From an uncultured Bacilli bacterium (lineage in GTDB: Bacteria > Bacillota_I > Bacilli_A > RF39 > UBA660), in NCBI GenBank assembly GCA_947631655.1, contig CANRME010000013.1, forward strand, positions 1 through 18,993: a stretch of DNA of 18,993 nucleotides, written 5' to 3'. The position numbers were made by a program, and so were the translations under genes. Below are positions 15,492-18,993 of the stretch, in pieces; position 1 is the stretch's first letter, and each line of letters begins with the position of its first letter. The notes beneath the pieces were generated by a model. The model was not told the DNA's origin. It worked only from the letters and a program-made list of their open reading frames with translations, and did not search any database.

Positions 15492-16790
15492 ATGAGAACT
15501 AATAAATTTTTTAAAACAACTTTAATCTTATTAATTGGGGGACTTATTACTAAAATTTTGGGCTTTATAATTAAAATATTATATACAAGAGCGATCGGAA
15601 CAGAGGGAATTAGTTTATATACTTTAATTACTCCCACCTATTCTTTAATGCTTGCTATTGCATCTCTTGGAATGCCGCTTGCTATTTCTAAAATGGTCGC
15701 TGAAAAAAAGGTACGAAGTTATAAAATTCTTTCCCAAGCCGGGCTTATTTTATTAGTTATTAATATTTTACTTATTATTTTAGTATTTCTATTTAGTGAT
15801 TTTATAAGTAGTAATTTACTTAGAGATGCACGAGTAAGTATTTTACTTAAGGGAGCGGCTTTAACGTTACCTTTTGTTTCGGTTACCAGTATTTTAAAAG
15901 GTTATTTTTATGGAAAACAAAAAATGGTTCCTAATAACTTTAGTAATGTCATTGAACAACTTATTAGAATAGTATTTATTATTGTATTTTTACCCTACTT
16001 TCTTAATAAAAGTTTAATTCATGGGGTTTTATCATTAATTTTAATAAGTATTTTAACGGAAACAATTAGTTTTCTTATTTATATGTCTTTTTTAGATAAA
16101 AAAATAAATATTAATTTAAAACAAATTAAGTATGATGAAGGTATTACAAAAGACTTACTATCTATATCTATTCCGAGTGTAGCGGGAAGGTTTATTGGTA
16201 ATATTGGTTTTTTCTTTGAACCGATAATTTTAAGTTATTTAATGACTAAAACTGGTTTTTCTAATGATACTTTTGTCTTAGAATATGGCATATATAATGG
16301 TTATGCGGTATCTTATCTTTTATTACCCTCCTTTTTTATTAGTGCCATAGCGACTTCTTTGGTGCCCGAAATAAGTAAATTTTATGGCGAAGGAAACAAA
16401 AAAATGGTTAAAAGAAGATTAAAGCAAGGTTTATATATTAGTTTATTATTCGGCGGTTTAGTTACGATTTTTATGGTAATATTTGCGGAACCAGCCATGT
16501 TACTTATTTATAACACCAGTAGCGGTTATAATTATGTTAAAGCTATGGGCTTATTTTTCATTCTTTACTATTTAGAAGCTCCTTTAACTAGTGCTCTACA
16601 AAGTATTGGAAAATCTAAAATAACTTTTAAAATTAGTTTCTGGGGCGTTATTATAAAGCTTCTTAGTATGGCATTATTTGCTTATTTAGGGTTCGGAATG
16701 TATAGTTTATTAATCTCCGAAATTGTAAATATTATCTTTGTTGTATTATTAAACTTTAAATATATTTATCGGTATATTTTAGCAAATTAA
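15492..16790 (+). CDS. SpoVB/MurJ-type polysaccharide or lipid II flippase (MOP superfamily)
   Basis: A 432-residue integral membrane protein with about twelve hydrophobic helices. The N terminus KTTLILLIGGLITKILGFI and the following YTRAIGTEGISLYTLI match the start of SpoVB/YtgP-type transporters of the MVF/Wzx-like branch of the MOP flippases. Later blocks such as ATSLVPEISKF are also typical. These proteins move undecaprenyl-linked sugars or lipid II across the membrane. SpoVB is usually around 500-520 residues, so this one is short by roughly two C-terminal helices. It ends cleanly in a terminator region with no sign of a frameshift, so it is probably a naturally compact member. The name reflects family and comN linkage; nothing here shows that the organism sporulates. 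It is the only plus-strand gene in the window. Confidence 0.88.
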   Translation: MRTNKFFKTTLILLIGGLITKILGFIIKILYTRAIGTEGISLYTLITPTYSLMLAIASLGMPLAISKMVAEKKVRSYKILSQAGLILLVINILLIILVFLFSDFISSNLLRDARVSILLKGAALTLPFVSVTSILKGYFYGKQKMVPNNFSNVIEQLIRIVFIIVFLPYFLNKSLIHGVLSLILISILTETISFLIYMSFLDKKININLKQIKYDEGITKDLLSISIPSVAGRFIGNIGFFFEPIILSYLMTKTGFSNDTFVLEYGIYNGYAVSYLLLPSFFISAIATSLVPEISKFYGEGNKKMVKRRLKQGLYISLLFGGLVTIFMVIFAEPAMLLIYNTSSGYNYVKAMGLFFILYYLEAPLTSALQSIGKSKITFKISFWGVIIKLLSMALFAYLGFGMYSLLISEIVNIIFVVLLNFKYIYRYILAN

Positions 16791-16817
16791 AAAAGTTAGA
16801 ACTATATTGTTCTAACT
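16789..16817 (-). terminator. Intrinsic terminator between the convergent flippase and small membrane protein genes
   Basis: AGTTAGAAC and GTTCTAACT (16794-16802 and 16809-16817) form a perfect nine-base-pair stem with a six-base loop. On the minus strand it runs into TTTTTT, a good terminator for the 67-residue gene, whose stop lies in the loop. Read on the plus strand the T-tract is poor, so the flippase would be terminated less efficiently. Confidence 0.8.
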
Positions 16818-17005
16818 AATCCTTTATCAGTATATAAAGCAATTAATGCTTTTACAAAGAAAATAAACATATAAAAGCTTAAAATTAATATTAATAGTTT
16901 AAAGTTACCTTCTCGCATGATATTTTGTATCGCAAAAGTAAGTGATAATGATATAAATGAGATGATTACTAATAAGTAATCCATAATAATATTTGATTTA
17001 TTCAT
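16802..17005 (-). CDS. Small two-helix membrane protein, function unknown
   Basis: 67 residues with two hydrophobic helices (about 8-27, IMDYLLVIISFISLSLTFAI, and 37-58, KLLILILSFYMFIFFVKALI) and short charged ends. No family is recognised. It is supported as a real gene by a perfect consensus promoter 36 bases upstream of its Shine-Dalgarno, an AGGGGG Shine-Dalgarno six bases before the ATG, and a terminator at its stop. It is therefore a self-contained single-gene transcription unit. Candidates include a stress peptide or a small regulatory membrane protein, but nothing in the sequence decides. Confidence 0.7.
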   Translation of the reverse strand: MNKSNIIMDYLLVIISFISLSLTFAIQNIMREGNFKLLILILSFYMFIFFVKALIALYTDKGLVRTI

Positions 17006-17051
17006 TTTAACCCCCTATAAATAAGCCGGCAGTGTCCTTCTTGTTGCTTTA

Positions 17052-17080
17052 ATTATACTATATTTACACTTATTTGTCAA
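17052..17080 (-). promoter_or_regulatory. Consensus sigma-A promoter for the small membrane protein
   Basis: On the minus strand, perfect TTGACA (17080-17075), 17-base spacer, perfect TATAAT (17057-17052). It matches the promoter at 9822-9850 at 12 of the 17 spacer positions and in the flanking AAAT before TTGACA. Confidence 0.85.
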
Positions 17081-17121
17081 ATTTCTACTAAAAAATATTA
17101 TTTGGTCTTAAATTTTAAATA

Positions 17122-18948
17122 TTATGCAGCAGATAAAACTGAACGAAAAGTTTCTATATTCCATGACTGTCCAGTATAGGTGCTGAAAAGAAATACACCA
17201 GCGTACGCTTTATCAGTGGATACTCCACCACGTAAAAACCAAGGAGCCGTAGGGTCATTTGAGCTAGTATCTATGCGAGGAAAGAGCGAATAATCAAAAT
17301 TCCACCCGCCATCAGTTCGTCCAAGGACTCTTAATATCTCTTTTGTTGCATCACCTAAATGTCCTCTTTCGTGAGTTGTTTCTTCAGCACTAAATGTATA
17401 TATATCATAATATTTTGAATCAGGTAATTTTTTTTCACCATCTGTAGTAGTAAATTCACTTCTTGCCAAATATAATCCACCATCTTTTTGATTAACAATT
17501 GCCCCCATCACATATTCATGTGATCCACCACTCATATCATATATGCCATATATATTTCCAGTAGTACTTGCATTTACGCCTTTTTCATTCCATCTATTTC
17601 CTACTCTACATTTTGCTGGAGAATTATCATCCTCATTCCATATTGCCTCAGCGCTTACCGAGTCTCCTACGCATCCGGTTGCAGAGCCACCCCAAGCATA
17701 TTTTACATCCCATGGACCTCCTCCTTGGACCGTATTATTTGTCCATATTTCACATTTATCAAAATCCATTTCATCTATATTACACGTTTTTTCATCTTTA
17801 TATATTCCATATACACTTTGAGATAAGTATGCTACCGCTCCCCATTCCATATTCTTCATCATATGTGTATCTATTTGTTCTGCATTTAAATTATATTTAT
17901 TAGCTTGTTTTAATTCTATATCTCTTGTTGCATAAAACATTGTACTCACAGTTTTGAATACCATTGATGTTTTATTTGGCAATATAGTTATTTCATTTAT
18001 TTTATCTAGTAATCTTCCGTTTTCATCCATCGGATCACTTGGTTCAAATTTTCCGACCCAGAATCCTTTTAATTCGGTTCCACTATCTTCCGTTGTTCCT
18101 TTGAAAGTAAAAGCAGGATGTGTGTACCAATCAGTATTTTTAACTATAGCTTTTGTGTCTTTATCTTTGCAATCTTCTGTTATAGTTCCATCCCCATTAT
18201 TGGTATAGGTACATTTTATATTTCCGGTATTTTCTATTCCTTTTTCAAATTTAATATTAATTATTTGTTTTGGTACTCCCTCATTATTTACATTAAATAG
18301 TTGATATTTATATCTTGGAATCCATACATACATTTGAAGGATTTCGTCCATGGGGATTTGTTCTCCTGATATATCTTCTCTTAATTTATTATTGCTATCA
18401 AAATATTTTGCTGTTACTCCTTCTTTGGTGTTATCTACTAATACCGCATTCCCCCATCTGTGGTCTTGATAGTTATACCAATCACTATTTGTATCTGCTA
18501 CATATACATTTCCATCATTATCATATACTACTGGTATCATACCTTGATATAGTTCTGGTGCATTTGGTAAGTTTCCTGTTATAAAATAAACATTACATTT
18601 ATCTTGTTTCGTTATTTTTAGTTCTAGTTCCCATTTCGTATTATCAAATACTCCACTACTTCCATTTTCACATGTTATATGCGAAAATATCTTTCCACTT
18701 TCTTTACCTGGAAAAGTTTCTGATGTGGTATCTTTTTCTCCATCTACATATAAAGATATTTGAATATCTTTCCTATAGAAAGGTTCTACAGTAGTATAAA
18801 TAATTCTTTTATTATATTTTATTTGATATAAAGCATAACTACTTCCTATGGCTACTATTAATAGTAATAAACATACACCTAATATTATTTTATTTTTATT
18901 TCCTTTTTGAATCTTTTTTAATTCTTTTTCTGGGTTAAAAGTTCTCAT
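17122..18948 (-). CDS. Membrane-anchored extracellular protein with C-terminal FGE/C-type-lectin-like domain
   Basis: 608 residues. A basic N terminus and one hydrophobic helix (about 19-42, KIILGVCLLLLIVAIGSSYA) anchor it. Residues 45-125 form a small beta-rich domain with a probable Cys93-Cys118 pair. The large C-terminal part (about 130-608) has a formylglycine-generating-enzyme/SUMF1-like pattern: MYVWIPRYKYQL (206-217), GFWVGKFEPSD (295-305), NIYGIYDMSGGSHEYVMG (465-482), WFLRGG (570-575) and a terminal AGVFLFS...FRSVLSA. FGE-type enzymes use Cys and copper near the C terminus; none is evident in the last 160 residues, so binding is likelier than catalysis. The same fold serves as ligand binder in diversity-generating-retroelement targets, whose variable region sits at this extreme C-terminal position. 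G+C rises to about 45% near the 3' end and above 50% around 17641-17700, unlike the neighbours. The Shine-Dalgarno lies in a hairpin loop. Confidence 0.82.
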   Translation of the reverse strand: MRTFNPEKELKKIQKGNKNKIILGVCLLLLIVAIGSSYALYQIKYNKRIIYTTVEPFYRKDIQISLYVDGEKDTTSETFPGKESGKIFSHITCENGSSGVFDNTKWELELKITKQDKCNVYFITGNLPNAPELYQGMIPVVYDNDGNVYVADTNSDWYNYQDHRWGNAVLVDNTKEGVTAKYFDSNNKLREDISGEQIPMDEILQMYVWIPRYKYQLFNVNNEGVPKQIINIKFEKGIENTGNIKCTYTNNGDGTITEDCKDKDTKAIVKNTDWYTHPAFTFKGTTEDSGTELKGFWVGKFEPSDPMDENGRLLDKINEITILPNKTSMVFKTVSTMFYATRDIELKQANKYNLNAEQIDTHMMKNMEWGAVAYLSQSVYGIYKDEKTCNIDEMDFDKCEIWTNNTVQGGGPWDVKYAWGGSATGCVGDSVSAEAIWNEDDNSPAKCRVGNRWNEKGVNASTTGNIYGIYDMSGGSHEYVMGAIVNQKDGGLYLARSEFTTTDGEKKLPDSKYYDIYTFSAEETTHERGHLGDATKEILRVLGRTDGGWNFDYSLFPRIDTSSNDPTAPWFLRGGVSTDKAYAGVFLFSTYTGQSWNIETFRSVLSAA

Positions 18949-18977
18949 ATATACACATTCCTACCTTATGTGTATAT
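18949..18977 (-). promoter_or_regulatory. Perfect inverted repeat holding the Shine-Dalgarno of the surface protein in its loop
   Basis: The minus strand reads ATATACACAT, AAGGTAGGA, ATGTGTATAT, then directly the ATG. The ten-base arms are perfectly complementary, and the nine-base loop is the purine-rich Shine-Dalgarno. A TAAAAT -10-like element at 18984-18989 would place the transcript start at about the first base of the repeat. It could act as an RNA hairpin presenting the ribosome site, or as a DNA operator. Confidence 0.6.
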
Positions 18978-18993
18978 CTTATCATTTTACACC

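Noticed and set aside
15492..16790. The flippase as a truncated pseudogene, because it is shorter than SpoVB.
   Set aside because: The frame is uninterrupted, ends after a complete hydrophobic helix and is followed by a terminator. No remnant coding sequence follows the stop.
17091..17123. Possible terminator after the surface-protein gene (AATATT arms followed by TTTT on the minus strand).
   Set aside because: The stem has only six A-T pairs and an 18-base loop, too weak to call.
17543..18584. Several plus-strand open frames opposite the surface-protein gene.
   Set aside because: They are antisense shadows of a long, coherent minus-strand gene with recognisable motifs. They are rich in Ser, Leu, His and Tyr, as expected from reverse-complement reading.
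1..18993. CRISPR arrays, tRNA or rRNA genes, insertion sequences and toxin-antitoxin pairs.
   Set aside because: I saw no regularly spaced repeats, no tRNA-like TTCGA arms or rRNA sequence, no transposase motifs, and no compact toxin-antitoxin gene pair.

Overview
The window is low-GC bacterial DNA (roughly 25-30% G+C by eye). Shine-Dalgarno sequences are strong and the housekeeping genes are Bacillus-like. TGA is used as a stop (gatA, comN-like) and Trp is TGG, so this is the standard bacterial code, not the Mycoplasma code. Family resemblance and gene order suggest an uncultured Bacilli/Mollicutes-like gut Firmicute; that placement is inference. Almost everything lies on the minus strand, except one flippase gene.

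Right to left, which is the direction of transcription: (1) 17122-18948 encodes a membrane-anchored extracellular protein with a C-terminal FGE/C-type-lectin-like domain, preceded by a perfect inverted repeat that carries its Shine-Dalgarno sequence in the loop. (2) 16802-17005 is a small two-helix membrane protein with a consensus promoter. It ends convergently with a plus-strand SpoVB/MurJ-type flippase (15492-16790). (3) Divergent from the flippase, a ComN-like regulator, a long RelA/SpoT homologue and D-aminoacyl-tRNA deacylase form a tight operon (15417-12571). comN next to spoVB and rel next to dtd match the order I recall in Bacillus subtilis. (4) Directly behind dtd, in the same orientation, comes an array of four paralogous two-helix membrane proteins (12546-8815) that share a short C-terminal motif around LDTSxVEL. 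The fourth has its own consensus promoter, and the array ends in a strong terminator. (5) 7489-8751 is a membrane-anchored protein with a WG-like repeat. (6) A consensus promoter and a T-box riboswitch (7237-7475) precede an operon for tRNA charging and amidation: hisS-asnS-gatC-gatA-gatB, followed by an unrecognised 327-residue protein with an internal duplication. (7) The left edge holds the 5' end of a probable HerA-type ATPase gene with its own extended -10 promoter.

The T-box operon makes histidyl- and asparaginyl-tRNA and the GatCAB amidotransferase that converts Glu-tRNA(Gln), and possibly Asp-tRNA(Asn), to the amidated form. The T-box element appears to sense Asn-tRNA rather than His-tRNA. 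The rel-dtd block links stress signalling and tRNA quality control. The four-paralogue array and the WG-like protein sit between dtd and hisS, which are close neighbours in B. subtilis as I recall, so they look like lineage-specific content inside an old syntenic block.

The best candidates for undescribed biology are the four-paralogue membrane array, the (p)ppGpp enzyme with a substituted hydrolase site, the Asn-type T-box in front of hisS, and the inverted repeat around the surface-protein start.
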